Origin: Halobiforma lacisalsi AJ5
GTDB lineage: Archaea > Halobacteriota > Halobacteria > Halobacteriales > Natrialbaceae
DNA: 64,000 bases
NCBI RefSeq assembly: GCF_000226975.2
Contig: NZ_CP019285.1
Location: 2,976,001-3,040,000, forward strand
Direction: 5' to 3'
A model generated the notes under the pieces. It was given only the letters and a program-made list of their open reading frames with translations, was not told the origin of the DNA and did not search any database. Of this stretch, positions 7,249 through 15,412 are shown piece by piece; positions within the stretch are counted from its first letter, which is position 1, and each line of letters starts with the position of its first letter. Both the position numbers and the translations under genes were made by a program.

Positions 7249-8133
7249 ATGAGCCGCCCGGGAACGGATCCCGAACCGGACGCCGACACGAACGCGGGCC
7301 CGGAGACGAATACGGGGACGGGCCCGTCGGACACCGAATCGGATTCGGTCCGCCCGACCTCCTCGAGCGACGACGCCCTGCTCGGTACCGGTACCCCACA
7401 GCGCACCGATCGCGCACTCGTCCGTACCCTGCTCAGCCTCGCCTTCTTCGCGGTCGTGCTCGGAACGGTGGTCCTCGGCGGCCTCCTGCTCGGCCCGACG
7501 GCGCTCGAGACCGTCGAGGACATAGCGGATGCCGACGAGATCGAGATCGTCGACGGGCCGAGTCCGAGCCCGAGCGCCGAGCCCCCGCCGGCCGGCGAGC
7601 GCAACCCCGACGTCATGGATCCGGCCGATCCCGGCGAGTCGACCTACGAGACCGACGTCGAGCCCATCTCGTCGGCGACCGTCGAGGACTTCGTCCACGC
7701 CGAGGTCAACGACCGTCGCGCGGCCCACGACCTCGAGCCCATCGAGTGGGACGGCACCGTCGCCTCGGTCGCCCGGGCCCACAGCTACGACATGGCCCAG
7801 CGGGACTACTTCGCGCACACGAACCCGGACGACGAAGGGCCCTACGACCGGTTCACCGCCGTCGACGACTACTGCCGGGCCTACGGCGAGAACATCGCCC
7901 TGACGTGGGTCGACCGGCCGGTCGACCGTCCCGGCGGGGACGACGTCGTCGAGTACCAGACCGCCGAAGGCGTCGCGACCGGACTCGTCGATCAGTGGAT
8001 GAACTCGACCGCACACCGGGAGGCGATCCTCGAGGAACACTCCTCGCACGGGTGGGACCGGGGCGGCGTCGGCGTCTACATCGACGACGACGGCGCGGTC
8101 TACGCGTCGCACAACTTCTGTCTGGCGGCTTAA
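7249..8133 (+). CDS. CAP/SCP-domain extracellular protein with one membrane anchor
   Basis: The 294-residue product begins MSRPGTDPEPDAD (an ATG nine codons earlier at 7222 is also possible). A disordered acidic N-terminus is followed by one hydrophobic helix at ~65-88 (LSLAFFAVVLGTVVLGGLLLG), then a Pro/Ser/Glu linker, so the rest should face outside. Residues ~145-294 are a CAP (SCP/PR-1) domain: VNDRRAAHDLEPIEWD, ARAHSYDMAQRDYFAHTNP, YGENIA, and HREAILEEHSSHGWDRGGVGVY. The conserved histidines and glutamates of the CAP cavity are present. Substrates of archaeal CAP proteins are unknown. Confidence 0.85.
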   Translation: MSRPGTDPEPDADTNAGPETNTGTGPSDTESDSVRPTSSSDDALLGTGTPQRTDRALVRTLLSLAFFAVVLGTVVLGGLLLGPTALETVEDIADADEIEIVDGPSPSPSAEPPPAGERNPDVMDPADPGESTYETDVEPISSATVEDFVHAEVNDRRAAHDLEPIEWDGTVASVARAHSYDMAQRDYFAHTNPDDEGPYDRFTAVDDYCRAYGENIALTWVDRPVDRPGGDDVVEYQTAEGVATGLVDQWMNSTAHREAILEEHSSHGWDRGGVGVYIDDDGAVYASHNFCLAA

Positions 8134-8240
8134 CGGGTGACCTGACGATCGGTCTGACTTCCATCGTGGACTCCCCGCTTACAGTATCAGCTACTGTACG
8201 AACCTGTCACACTCTTGGACCTCCTCGTCGAAGGACCACT

Positions 8241-9026
8241 ATGGACGGGAAGGGAACGCTCGTCGCGATCTATCGCACGGCGAGCGACCGCGATATCACG
8301 TTTCTGGCTGCCGCGTTCGCTTACTACGCGTTCGTGTCGTTGATTCCGATGGTACTGCTCGCGCTCGTGGCCGGCTCGCTGCTGGGCGGCGAGGCCACGG
8401 CGGAACGGTTGATCCTGGTCGCCGGGGACTTCCTCCCAGAGGCCGGCGAAGACCTCGTTACCGAGGCGCTGGCGACCGAGGCCGGACGCGCCCAGGCGAC
8501 CGTCGTCGCGCTCGCGGTCGCCGCCTGGGGTGCGCTCAAGGTGTTTCGTGGCCTCAGCCTCGCGTTCGATATGATCTACGACGAGGTGTCGTCGGATTCG
8601 CTGCTCGAGCAGGTCCGGGACGGGCTCGTCGTCATCCTCGCTGGCGTGGGCGCACTCGCGCTGATGATCGTGATCGGAACTGTTCTCGGGTTCGCCGCCG
8701 GCCGTGTTCCGTTCGCTGGGCTGTTGAGTTGGGTAACCCTCTTGCTCGGTCTCGTATTCGTCTTCCTGCCGATCTATTACGTGCTCCCGCCGATATCGGT
8801 CGGAGCCGGCGAGGTCCTGCCGGGGGCGGTCGTCGCGGCCGTCGGCTGGACCGTCCTGCAGGCGGGGTTCCAGCTCTACGCGTCGAACGCCGGGCGCTAC
8901 CAGGCCTACGGCGCGGTCGGCGCGGTGTTGCTGTTCGTCACCTGGCTCTACTTTGCAGGGATCATCATCCTGCTCGGCGCAGTGGTCAACGTCGTTCGCG
9001 CTCGGCCCGCGCTCGCGGAGCCCTGA
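8241..9026 (+). CDS. YihY/BrkB-family inner membrane protein
   Basis: A 261-residue protein with six predicted membrane helices starting at the ATG at 8241. It carries the YihY/BrkB hallmarks: AAAFAYYAFVSLIPMVLLAL near the N-terminus, WGALKVFRGLSLAFDMIY in the middle and GAVGAVLLFVTWLYFAGIIILLGA near the C-terminus. The E. coli paralogue was once misnamed RNase BN; the family's role (possibly transport) is unresolved. It follows the CAP gene by 107 bp on the same strand and may be transcribed separately. Confidence 0.88.
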   Translation: MDGKGTLVAIYRTASDRDITFLAAAFAYYAFVSLIPMVLLALVAGSLLGGEATAERLILVAGDFLPEAGEDLVTEALATEAGRAQATVVALAVAAWGALKVFRGLSLAFDMIYDEVSSDSLLEQVRDGLVVILAGVGALALMIVIGTVLGFAAGRVPFAGLLSWVTLLLGLVFVFLPIYYVLPPISVGAGEVLPGAVVAAVGWTVLQAGFQLYASNAGRYQAYGAVGAVLLFVTWLYFAGIIILLGAVVNVVRARPALAEP

Positions 9027-9124
9027 GGGACCCACACCGTCCACCGCAGGGACCCGGAACGTTTCTTGATCGGCTCGAGGACGTGGGAGAAAGGTTATGG
9101 TGTCGCGCCCGCCTCCACCACACA

Positions 9125-10030
9125 ATGAGCGACGAACGAGAACCGACGGCCGACGGGAACGACGAGGGGGACCCGGACGGCGACGGTCCCGCGGGCGGGA
9201 TCGAGACCGGCGGCGGCCCCCAGCGGGTCGTCTCCGAGGGGAGCGTCGACGACATCCTCGAGTCGATCGGCGGATCCGATTCCGATTCCGATTCCGATTC
9301 CGACACGGACCCCGATCCAAGCCCCGAACTCGAGGCCGGTGACGAGTCACACGTCGACGCGGATGCCGACCCAAGCACGGAGGGCCTCGAGGGCTCGAGC
9401 AGGGAGCCGACAGACGGAGCCGACGACGCGGAGTCGTCGACGGGAGAGATAGACACCGGCGAGACGCCGGAACCGGACCGCGATCCGGGCGACGATTCGA
9501 AGGGAGAGGAAGAAGACGACGGCGACGAGGACGACGGGACCACGGGCGAAACCGGAACCGGAACCGAAGCCGACGTCGAAGCCGCCGCAGCCGCCCTCTC
9601 CGACTCGAGCGGGACGCCGGCCGGAGACGACGGTGGGTCCGGTCCGGCGGGCGATTCGAGTCTCGAATCCGATAACAGCTCCACAGCCGACGCCGACCCC
9701 GATCCCGACCCTGATCCCGAAGAACTCGCCGCCCGCATCGAACGCGGCGACGTCACCGGCGCCGACGTTCGCGCCGCCGAAGCGGGCGAGGACCGGGACC
9801 CGACGCCCGAGATCGACGACGTCGACCTCTCGCTGGACGACCTCGAGACCGGCGGCGTCGGCGACACTGGAAGCGCCAGCGAGGATGCCGGCCCGCTCGC
9901 AGGGTCGATCGATCCCGCCGGGGAGGCTCCTGCCGATACCGACGCCTCGAGCACGAGCGATCGAGAAGACGGGTCCGACGACGGAGCCGCCGGGCTGCTC
10001 GGGCGACTCAAGAACCTGTTCTCGAAGTAG
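9125..10030 (+). CDS. Long acidic, intrinsically disordered haloarchaeal protein
   Basis: The 301-residue product from the ATG at 9125 is almost entirely Asp, Glu, Ser, Gly and Thr. It includes an (SD)n tract encoded by a GATTCC hexanucleotide repeat at ~9278-9301 and a DPDPDPDP tract. Three short ordered islands stand out: VVSEGSVDDILESIGG near residue 40, PEELAARIERGDVTGADVRAAEAGED (~198-222), and a C-terminal amphipathic helix GLLGRLKNLFSK. The pattern suggests a scaffold with peptide-binding motifs and a membrane- or partner-binding tail. I do not recognise a family. It lies 98 bp after the BrkB-like gene. Confidence 0.7.
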   Translation: MSDEREPTADGNDEGDPDGDGPAGGIETGGGPQRVVSEGSVDDILESIGGSDSDSDSDSDTDPDPSPELEAGDESHVDADADPSTEGLEGSSREPTDGADDAESSTGEIDTGETPEPDRDPGDDSKGEEEDDGDEDDGTTGETGTGTEADVEAAAAALSDSSGTPAGDDGGSGPAGDSSLESDNSSTADADPDPDPDPEELAARIERGDVTGADVRAAEAGEDRDPTPEIDDVDLSLDDLETGGVGDTGSASEDAGPLAGSIDPAGEAPADTDASSTSDREDGSDDGAAGLLGRLKNLFSK

Positions 10031-10068
10031 TCAGTACGCGCTCGCGGTTCGGTTCTCGACGCCGGGGC

Positions 10069-10977
10069 TCAGCCGAGCAGCGCGATCAACACGAACAGCG
10101 TCGCGATCGAGGCCAGCGTCGTCGTGAAGACGTTCAGCGAGGCGAACTCCGCATCGCCCCCGAGTTCCGTCGCGAAGACGAACGTCGAGACCGCGGTCGG
10201 CGTCCCCAGCATGACCACGCTCGCGGTGAACGTCGCCGGGTCGACCTCCAGCAGGGAGAAGACGACCCAGGCCAGCACCGGCATACAGCCGATCTTGAGC
10301 GCGACGACCGACCCCGTCGCCCCGGGGTCGATCGAGGGGAGGTCCACCTCGAGCGACGCACCCACACAGAGCAACGCGAGCGGCAGCGCCAGCGCGCCGA
10401 GGTAGTCGAGCCCAGTCGCCGCGGCTGCCGGGAACGGAACCGCGGTCGATCCGAAGGCGAGACCGACGAGTAGCGAGAGCAACACGGGGTTGGTCGCCAG
10501 CCCGCGTATCTCCGAAGCGAGCGAGACGTCGGCCCCGTTGATCGTCGAGAGCAACAGGATCGTCAACGGCAGTTGCATCAGCGTGACGACACCAAGGACG
10601 ACGCTCGCGACCGCGGTCACGTCGGCGTCGAAGGTCGCCGCGACCAGCGGCAACCCGAGGTAGCCGATGTTCGAGTGGTACGACTGGACGACGGCGACGC
10701 TGCGTCGCGCCGCAGTGTCGCGGTTCCGGTGGACGACCCAGGCGATCGAGGCCGTCCCGAACAGGACGAGCAGGAGACCGGCCAGCAGCGCCGGCGAGAG
10801 GAGTCCGGCGATCGGCTGGTCGTACGTCGAGACAAAGATCAGCGCGGGCAACGCGACGTAGTAGGCGACGGCGTTCAGCGCGGCGGTTCGGCCGCTGTCG
10901 AGGATTCCGGACGACCGGAGCCCGGTCCCGAGGAGCAACACCACGAGCAGCGCCAACAGGCGGCCGACGACTTCCAT
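10069..10977 (-). CDS. AEC-family transporter (auxin efflux carrier type)
   Basis: A 302-residue membrane protein with ten hydrophobic segments in two five-helix halves, as in AEC (PF03547) carriers. Recognisable elements are NAVAYYVALPALIFVST in the first half and SNIGYLGLPLVAATFD at the crossover helix. Bacterial and archaeal members move carboxylates such as malate or other small anions; the substrate here cannot be read. The start is the ATG at 10977. It is convergent with the disordered acidic gene and divergent from the CTAG-motif cluster. Confidence 0.87.
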   Translation of the reverse strand: MEVVGRLLALLVVLLLGTGLRSSGILDSGRTAALNAVAYYVALPALIFVSTYDQPIAGLLSPALLAGLLLVLFGTASIAWVVHRNRDTAARRSVAVVQSYHSNIGYLGLPLVAATFDADVTAVASVVLGVVTLMQLPLTILLLSTINGADVSLASEIRGLATNPVLLSLLVGLAFGSTAVPFPAAAATGLDYLGALALPLALLCVGASLEVDLPSIDPGATGSVVALKIGCMPVLAWVVFSLLEVDPATFTASVVMLGTPTAVSTFVFATELGGDAEFASLNVFTTTLASIATLFVLIALLG

Positions 10978-11110
10978 GTCCCCGCCCAGTTCGCTCGTGG
11001 CCTTTTATCGTTCGGTTAGCTGGTACGGGACGATTCTAGGTCCTGAAAGGGGCTCGAGAGTTCACGCCGGCTGTGTCCCCGGGACCGTATCAGCGTATCG
11101 TGAGGCCCCC

Positions 11111-11536
11111 TCACTGCTCCGCGACGCCGAGCTGCTCGAGCATCTCCTGGCGGTCGTAGTATATCCGATGCTCCTGCACTTTACCGTCCGCGAGCAGGAA
11201 CTTGTCCATCCCCTCGAGTTCGATTTCGCGTTCGGTCGGCGGAATCCCGTTGAATTCGCCCTCGTGCGTCCCGGTGGCCGTCCACTCCGCCATGACGACG
11301 TCGGCGGCGGCGAGCACGTCGCCGAGCCTGACCTCGAAGTCCGGGAATCCCGTCCGGATCTCGCGGACGAATCCCTCGAGCGCGTCGTGCCCGTGTAGTT
11401 CTCCGCCGGGAGCGCCCGGATCGAAGACGTCGACCGATTCGTCGACGACGTCGGGGAGCTTCGAGTAGTCCGCTTCGTTCCAGACGTCTACGTAGTCGCC
11501 GAGTAGTGATTCGACCTCCTGATTCGGTTCTGCCAT
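11111..11536 (-). CDS. SnoaL-like (ester cyclase type) protein 1
   Basis: A 141-residue protein of the SnoaL/NTF2-like cone-shaped fold: YVDVWNEADYSKLPDVVDESVDVFDP, then HGHDALEGFVREIRTGFPDFEV, then WTATGTHEGEFNGIPPT, and a C-terminal strand with KVQEHRIYYDRQEMLEQLG. This order is typical of the 'ester cyclase' subgroup. These small proteins isomerise or cyclise polyketide-like substrates, but most members have unknown activity. A second SnoaL gene lies 2 kb away (13346-13771) with the same ending (MLEQLG). The gene has the shared CTAG upstream motif at 11586-11602. Confidence 0.85.
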   Translation of the reverse strand: MAEPNQEVESLLGDYVDVWNEADYSKLPDVVDESVDVFDPGAPGGELHGHDALEGFVREIRTGFPDFEVRLGDVLAAADVVMAEWTATGTHEGEFNGIPPTEREIELEGMDKFLLADGKVQEHRIYYDRQEMLEQLGVAEQ

Positions 11537-11585
11537 CGGTGGGTCACCCGGTCCACCATGGACTAGTGAGCCGCTTAAACGCGGA

Positions 11586-11602
11586 CTCTAGATAACGCTA
11601 GG
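11586..11602 (-). promoter_or_regulatory. Shared CTAG motif, copy A (upstream of SnoaL-like gene 1)
   Basis: Read on the minus strand this is CCTAGCGTTATCTAGAG, 50-66 bases before the ATG at 11536 and followed by an A/T-rich TTTAAG. It matches copies B and C in the sequence TATCTAGAG and copy C in the leading CCTAGC. It is proposed to be an activator or promoter element of the cluster. The similarity is seen directly; the function is inferred. Confidence 0.5.
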
Positions 11603-11613
11603 GCCACGTGCAG

Positions 11614-12033
11614 TTACCCGTCGATCGCCTCCGCGTGCTGGAGCAGTTCCTCGAGGGTCGTGACGAGTCCGTCGCGGGCGAGATCCAGATGTTCGGTGGC
11701 TTCGACGTGGATCGGATACACCCGGGGATGCCGACGGAGTTGGGAGTCCAGATGGGCCCGATCGATGAGGTCCTCGAGGAGGGTTTCGACGGCAACCCTG
11801 TCGCCATCATTGGCGGCCTCGAAGGCGTCGTGAGCGGTGATCGGGGAGCGAAACGGGACGTCGTGCAGGTCCCGACGGTCCCGGTGGTTGTCGAGATGCG
11901 TGTTGTAACTGCCGACGGCCTCGTTGTAGCGCCGGCACTCCTCGCGGAACTGCTCGAGGGCCGATTCCAGCAGGGAGTCGGGAGGAACCGAGCGACGGGG
12001 AGGATGCTCGCGTGGGGGGCGACGATCGGTCAT
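11614..12033 (-). CDS. Helical haloarchaeal protein of unknown function
   Basis: From the ATG at 12033 the product is 139 residues, mostly alpha-helical and rich in Arg, His and Glu (for example LLESALEQFREECRRYNEAVGSYNTHLDNH and HDAFEAANDGDRVAVETLLEDLID). The helices have heptad-like spacing, so a coiled coil or four-helix bundle is likely. No signal peptide or metal motif is seen. A GATAGTTCGAGGGGT element at 12116-12130 (minus strand) resembles the upstream element of the GYD gene, so it may belong to the same regulon. I do not recognise the family. Confidence 0.6.
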   Translation of the reverse strand: MTDRRPPREHPPRRSVPPDSLLESALEQFREECRRYNEAVGSYNTHLDNHRDRRDLHDVPFRSPITAHDAFEAANDGDRVAVETLLEDLIDRAHLDSQLRRHPRVYPIHVEATEHLDLARDGLVTTLEELLQHAEAIDG

Positions 12034-12173
12034 GCCTGCTTCCCCGTGAGTGCCGCCCGCGGTTCCGTCTCCGGGCGTCGTATGCAGGTCGCGCGGGCGT
12101 GGGCTCGGATATGTGACCCCTCGAACTATCGCTGGCCGAGTATCGAGGGACGGGCGAAAAACTCGCAGGTCGA

Positions 12174-12323
12174 TCAACAGCCTTCCCGGGGACGATAGCT
12201 CGCTGCGACGGTGAGCAGCGTGCTCGCTATCGCGGCCAGGGTGGAGAGGTACGCCGCTCCCAGGACGATATTCCGCGATGGCGCGCCGGGGGTCATGCCC
12301 GGGACGTGTGGTGTCACGCTCAT
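12174..12323 (-). CDS. Small (49-residue) single-span membrane protein
   Basis: The reading frame from the ATG at 12323 to the TGA at 12174-12176 encodes MSVTPHVPGMTPGAPSRN followed by a 20-residue hydrophobic helix (~19-41), then SYRPREGC. The composition is that of a small membrane peptide rather than an antisense shadow, and third positions are mostly G/C. It lies between the helical-protein gene and the cupin gene in the CTAG-motif cluster. No family is recognised. Expression is not shown by the sequence. Confidence 0.45.
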   Translation of the reverse strand: MSVTPHVPGMTPGAPSRNIVLGAAYLSTLAAIASTLLTVAASYRPREGC

Positions 12324-12497
12324 GTTCGATCACGGTCGTTTTCCGCGTGGTCCTTGGACATCAGTAGCACCCCTCGTGGTGATCAGACGCCCCGTTCCGT
12401 CGTAAATCTCCCCTCAACTCTGTTCTAGACGTCCCGGTGCTTCCCCGGTTCCTCGCTCGGTCGGTGAACCTGAACAGCACCGCTCGTACGGCCGCCG

Positions 12498-12514
12498 TCT
12501 AGGGCTATCTAGAG
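12498..12514 (+). promoter_or_regulatory. Shared CTAG motif, copy B (upstream of cupin gene)
   Basis: TCTAGGGCTATCTAGAG, followed by GCGGTTAAGCG. It shares TATCTAGAG with copies A and C and the downstream GCGxTTAAGCG with copy A. The cupin ATG is 93 bases downstream, so a leader or a second start is possible. Sequence match observed; role inferred. Confidence 0.5.
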
Positions 12515-12606
12515 CCAGCGGTTAAGCGAACAGTCGCGGTCGTTGTTACGAGAGGACCCCTGCGCTTCGAACGACCAGCTACGACCAACCCCTTAGCCAT
12601 AGACCG

Positions 12607-13221
12607 ATGACAGACCACAGGTCGAAGGTAACGACCGTCGACCCGTTCGTGATCGTCGAACGCCCGGAGGATCCCCGAACGGATCCGCTCCGGTTGGAGT
12701 ACACGGTTCACCCTGCGCCGGATTCTGAGGGGGGCGTCGATCTCCCACACGCCCGCTGGGTCGCCGACCTCGCCGATCGGCACGTCAATCCCCGGTGGGA
12801 CGAACGGTTCGAAGTCGTCGACGGAGCGTTGCGAGTCGGTATCGACGGAACCGAAACGACGCTCACCGAGGGCGAGGACGTCGTCATTCCCGCTACCGTT
12901 CCCCACCGTCACTGGAACCCGACCCCCGAGCCGGCCCGCGTACGCTACGAAGCGCGTCCGGGGCTTCGAGCGGCCGAGGCCCTCGAGACGCTGTACACGC
13001 TCGCACAGGCCGGTCGGACCGACGAGGAGGGGGTCCCGAATCCGCTTCAGTTCGCGGTGATCCAGGACGCGTACCCTGGGTACTTCTATTCGACCGACCA
13101 GCCTCGGATCCTCCAGCGGGCAATGGTCGCCACGCTCGCGCCGATCGGGCGCCTGCTCGGGTACGAAGCCACCTACACGCGGGACGAAATGGGGCCCCTT
13201 CGACGGAGTTCGACGCGGTGA
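12607..13221 (+). CDS. Cupin-domain protein
   Basis: A 204-residue protein with a single cupin beta-barrel at ~50-110. The motif region HVNPRWDERFEVVDGALRVGIDG is followed by GEDVVIPATVPHRHWN, giving two to three histidines and a glutamate as probable metal ligands. The C-terminal ~80 residues are helical (LEILYTLAQAG-like, then a hydrophobic LAPIGRLLGY). Such proteins bind small aromatic or organic ligands, sometimes as dioxygenases, but the reaction cannot be named. It is flanked by SnoaL genes and shares their upstream motif, suggesting a common small-molecule pathway or stress response. Confidence 0.82.
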   Translation: MTDHRSKVTTVDPFVIVERPEDPRTDPLRLEYTVHPAPDSEGGVDLPHARWVADLADRHVNPRWDERFEVVDGALRVGIDGTETTLTEGEDVVIPATVPHRHWNPTPEPARVRYEARPGLRAAEALETLYTLAQAGRTDEEGVPNPLQFAVIQDAYPGYFYSTDQPRILQRAMVATLAPIGRLLGYEATYTRDEMGPLRRSSTR

Positions 13222-13345
13222 GGCCGGAACCCCCCTCACGAGCGCCGGCCGCCGTCTAGCGGTTGGCGACCAGGCCCGCCCGGGCGAGCGTGTGCTGGGG
13301 TCGGATCGTGATGGCCGGCGTCGTCGCCTCGCCGTTCGCGTGCGA

Positions 13346-13771
13346 TCAGTCCGCCAGGCCGAGTTGCTCTAACATGCTCAGTTCGTCGGGGTTGTACCAC
13401 TTCTCGACGATCTCGCCGTCTTCGATCCGGAAGAACGCGAGGGCGCGCATGGTAAAGGATTCACCCGTTGCCGGCAGCTCCCCCAGTTGCCCCTCCTGGG
13501 TACCGCTGATCGTCCAGTGGACCGCCGCCATGTCCCCCTCGGCGATCAACGCCTCCGTCTCGACCTCCGCGTCCGGCATCGCTCTGAAGAGGTCGCCCGC
13601 CCACTCGAGGTACGCGTCGCTGCCGTGCAGGGACCCGTCGACCCCGTGGAGTCCGTGGACGACGACGTCGTCCGCTACCGTCTCCTCGATGACCGCCGGG
13701 TTCTCCTCGTTGTACCCCTCTTCGGTGTATCGCCGAACGACGGCTTTCGCGGTTTGTGGTTCCGTTGCCAT
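13346..13771 (-). CDS. SnoaL-like (ester cyclase type) protein 2
   Basis: A 141-residue SnoaL/NTF2-fold protein: AVVRRYTEEGYNEENPAVIEE, HGSDAYLEWAGDLFRAMPDAEVE, MAAVHWTISGTQEGQLGELPATG, then FFRIEDGEIVEKWYNPDELSMLEQLGLAD. It has the same length and domain order as the SnoaL-like protein at 11111-11536 but is clearly diverged, so the two are an old duplication or independent recruits. It is divergent from the copper-protein gene, and the gap between them holds copies C and D of the shared motif. Confidence 0.86.
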   Translation of the reverse strand: MATEPQTAKAVVRRYTEEGYNEENPAVIEETVADDVVVHGLHGVDGSLHGSDAYLEWAGDLFRAMPDAEVETEALIAEGDMAAVHWTISGTQEGQLGELPATGESFTMRALAFFRIEDGEIVEKWYNPDELSMLEQLGLAD

Positions 13772-13820
13772 GGGTAGTCACGCTCCCCTGTGGAGAGCAG
13801 GTGGTGGTCCGATCGGCGGA

Positions 13821-13851
13821 ACCGAAAAGCACCGTTCAAATTAGTACTAGG
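13821..13851 (-). promoter_or_regulatory. Shared CTAG motif, copy D (upstream of SnoaL-like gene 2)
   Basis: On the minus strand the element reads CCTAGTACTAATTTGAACGG and continues TGCTTTTCGGT. It aligns without gaps to the GYD-gene element (18188-18217) over about 30 bases, sharing CCTAG, a TTTGA core and a GGTG-x-TTTTCGGT tail. It begins 80 bases before the ATG at 13771. It lies in the 327-bp gap 13772-14098, which otherwise holds copy C and no gene. Confidence 0.5.
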
Positions 13852-13951
13852 TATCGGACCCCTATCTGGGATGGGTTCGACTCCCGTTCGAGGACCATCG
13901 AAGGACCAGACACGATGGCACGCGAGCGGTCGAGCGCCCTTCTCCGACGGT

Positions 13952-13968
13952 CCTAGCACTATCTAGAG
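13952..13968 (+). promoter_or_regulatory. Shared CTAG motif, copy C (upstream of copper-protein gene)
   Basis: CCTAGCACTATCTAGAG followed by GGGGGTTTGTC. It contains two CTAG tetramers nine bases apart, as do copies A and B. It is 131 bases before the ATG at 14099 (or 83 before the GTG at 14051). Confidence 0.5.
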
Positions 13969-14098
13969 GGGGGTTTGTCAAGGCCATTAGGCGGTACTGA
14001 ACACGCGTCGTGTCGCACGGATCCCAGCATGCGGACTCGGCTGAATCGGCGTGGGATTCGTCCGGCACGACCTGCCAACGATCGAAAACGGTGGTACG

Positions 14099-15352
14099 AT
14101 GACACGCTCGAACGCGGAGAAAACGGACGAATCGACCGAGGAACCGACCGGCGACCGGCTCGGTTTCGAACGGCGACCGCTCCTGAAAGCGGTCGGTGCC
14201 GGCACCGCACTCGCGGCCGGCGCCGGTATCACGACTGCTGGAGGGGACGAAGACGACGAATCCCACGAAGACGACGGGTACGACGGGACCGACGAGGGCG
14301 ACGGCACCGACACGGCGTCCGAGACCCGGGAGATCCATCCCGTGTACGGCTATCCGGCGAGGGACGCCGCAGCGATTCCGGACTCCATCGAACCGGACCA
14401 CGAAATCACGTTGGACGTCGCTCCACCCGGACCGGATCAGCCGCCGTTCCTCTACTTCGACCCCACCGGGCTTCGTGTCGATTCCGGTGACGTCGTGCAG
14501 TTCACGTTCGCCAGCCCCGACCACACCGTCACCGCCATGCATCCCGAGATCGGACTGCCCCAGCGGGTTCCTGACGGGGCCGAGCCGTTCTCGTCGCCCG
14601 TCCAGGGGCCGGGGTCGGCCTGGCTGTACCGCTTCGACCACGAGGGAGTGTACGACATCTACTGCGCTCCCCACCTCGATTTCGGCATGGTGATGCGGGT
14701 CGTCGTCGGAACCCTCGAGGAAGCGGAACTGCCGGAGTACGCGAGGACGGTCGAGGACCTGCCAAGCAGGGAGGACGTCAGTGCCGGGCTCAACGAGATG
14801 AGCGAGCAAAACGAGGGCTGCGAGTGGCCGAACCTGATGCCCGCCGGGATCCTCGGAACGGACGCGCTGGACGCGATGACCATCCAGAGAGCGGGTACGG
14901 TTCCGTTCAGCGCAGTCGTCGAGGAACTCGGCTACGAACTGATCGAAGCGCCCGAGGGACCACCCTCGGAAGTGGGTGAACCGACCGTCCGGGTCCGCGA
15001 CCATCCCGACTACGGCGAGCTCCTGGTCGGCCCCGAGGGAATGACGGTCTACATGTTCGACCAGGATACACGGAATGCCGGCGAAAGCGCCTGTAGCGGT
15101 GACTGTGCGGACGCCTGGCCGCCACTAACTGTCGACGGCGACAGGGAGCCGGTCGCCGGCGATGGCGTGACCGCAGACCTCGAGACGTTCGAGCGGGACA
15201 CCGGCGAGCGCCAGGTGACGGCGAACGGGTGGCCCCTGTACTACTTCTCGCGAGACGAGGAGCCGGGCGACGTCCAGGGACAGGGCGTCAACGACGTGTG
15301 GTGGGTCCTCCGACCGGACGGGACCCCGCTCAGGACCGACTCCGACGACTAG
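14099..15352 (+). CDS. Tat-exported copper protein: cupredoxin domain fused to a 'secreted repeat' (PF03640) domain
   Basis: The 417-residue product has a twin-arginine signal (FERRPLLKAVGAGTALAAGAG) followed by an acidic linker. Residues ~100-215 are a plastocyanin/halocyanin-like domain with type 1 copper ligands: His in SPDHTVTAMH, then Cys, His and Met in IYCAPHLDFGM. The C-terminal part (~300-417) has the secreted-repeat signature twice: LLVGPEGMTVYMFDQDT … CSGDCADAWPPL and NGWPLYYFSRDEEPGD … WWVLRPDG. It should be an extracytoplasmic electron carrier. An earlier GTG at 14051 is in frame but adds no signal features. It belongs to the CTAG-motif group. Confidence 0.85.
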   Translation: MTRSNAEKTDESTEEPTGDRLGFERRPLLKAVGAGTALAAGAGITTAGGDEDDESHEDDGYDGTDEGDGTDTASETREIHPVYGYPARDAAAIPDSIEPDHEITLDVAPPGPDQPPFLYFDPTGLRVDSGDVVQFTFASPDHTVTAMHPEIGLPQRVPDGAEPFSSPVQGPGSAWLYRFDHEGVYDIYCAPHLDFGMVMRVVVGTLEEAELPEYARTVEDLPSREDVSAGLNEMSEQNEGCEWPNLMPAGILGTDALDAMTIQRAGTVPFSAVVEELGYELIEAPEGPPSEVGEPTVRVRDHPDYGELLVGPEGMTVYMFDQDTRNAGESACSGDCADAWPPLTVDGDREPVAGDGVTADLETFERDTGERQVTANGWPLYYFSRDEEPGDVQGQGVNDVWWVLRPDGTPLRTDSDD

Positions 15353-15412
15353 GAGCGAACCAACATTTTTCCGGGCCCCTCGAGCCGAGGTGGGTGAACT
15401 CGCCCCGCGGAG

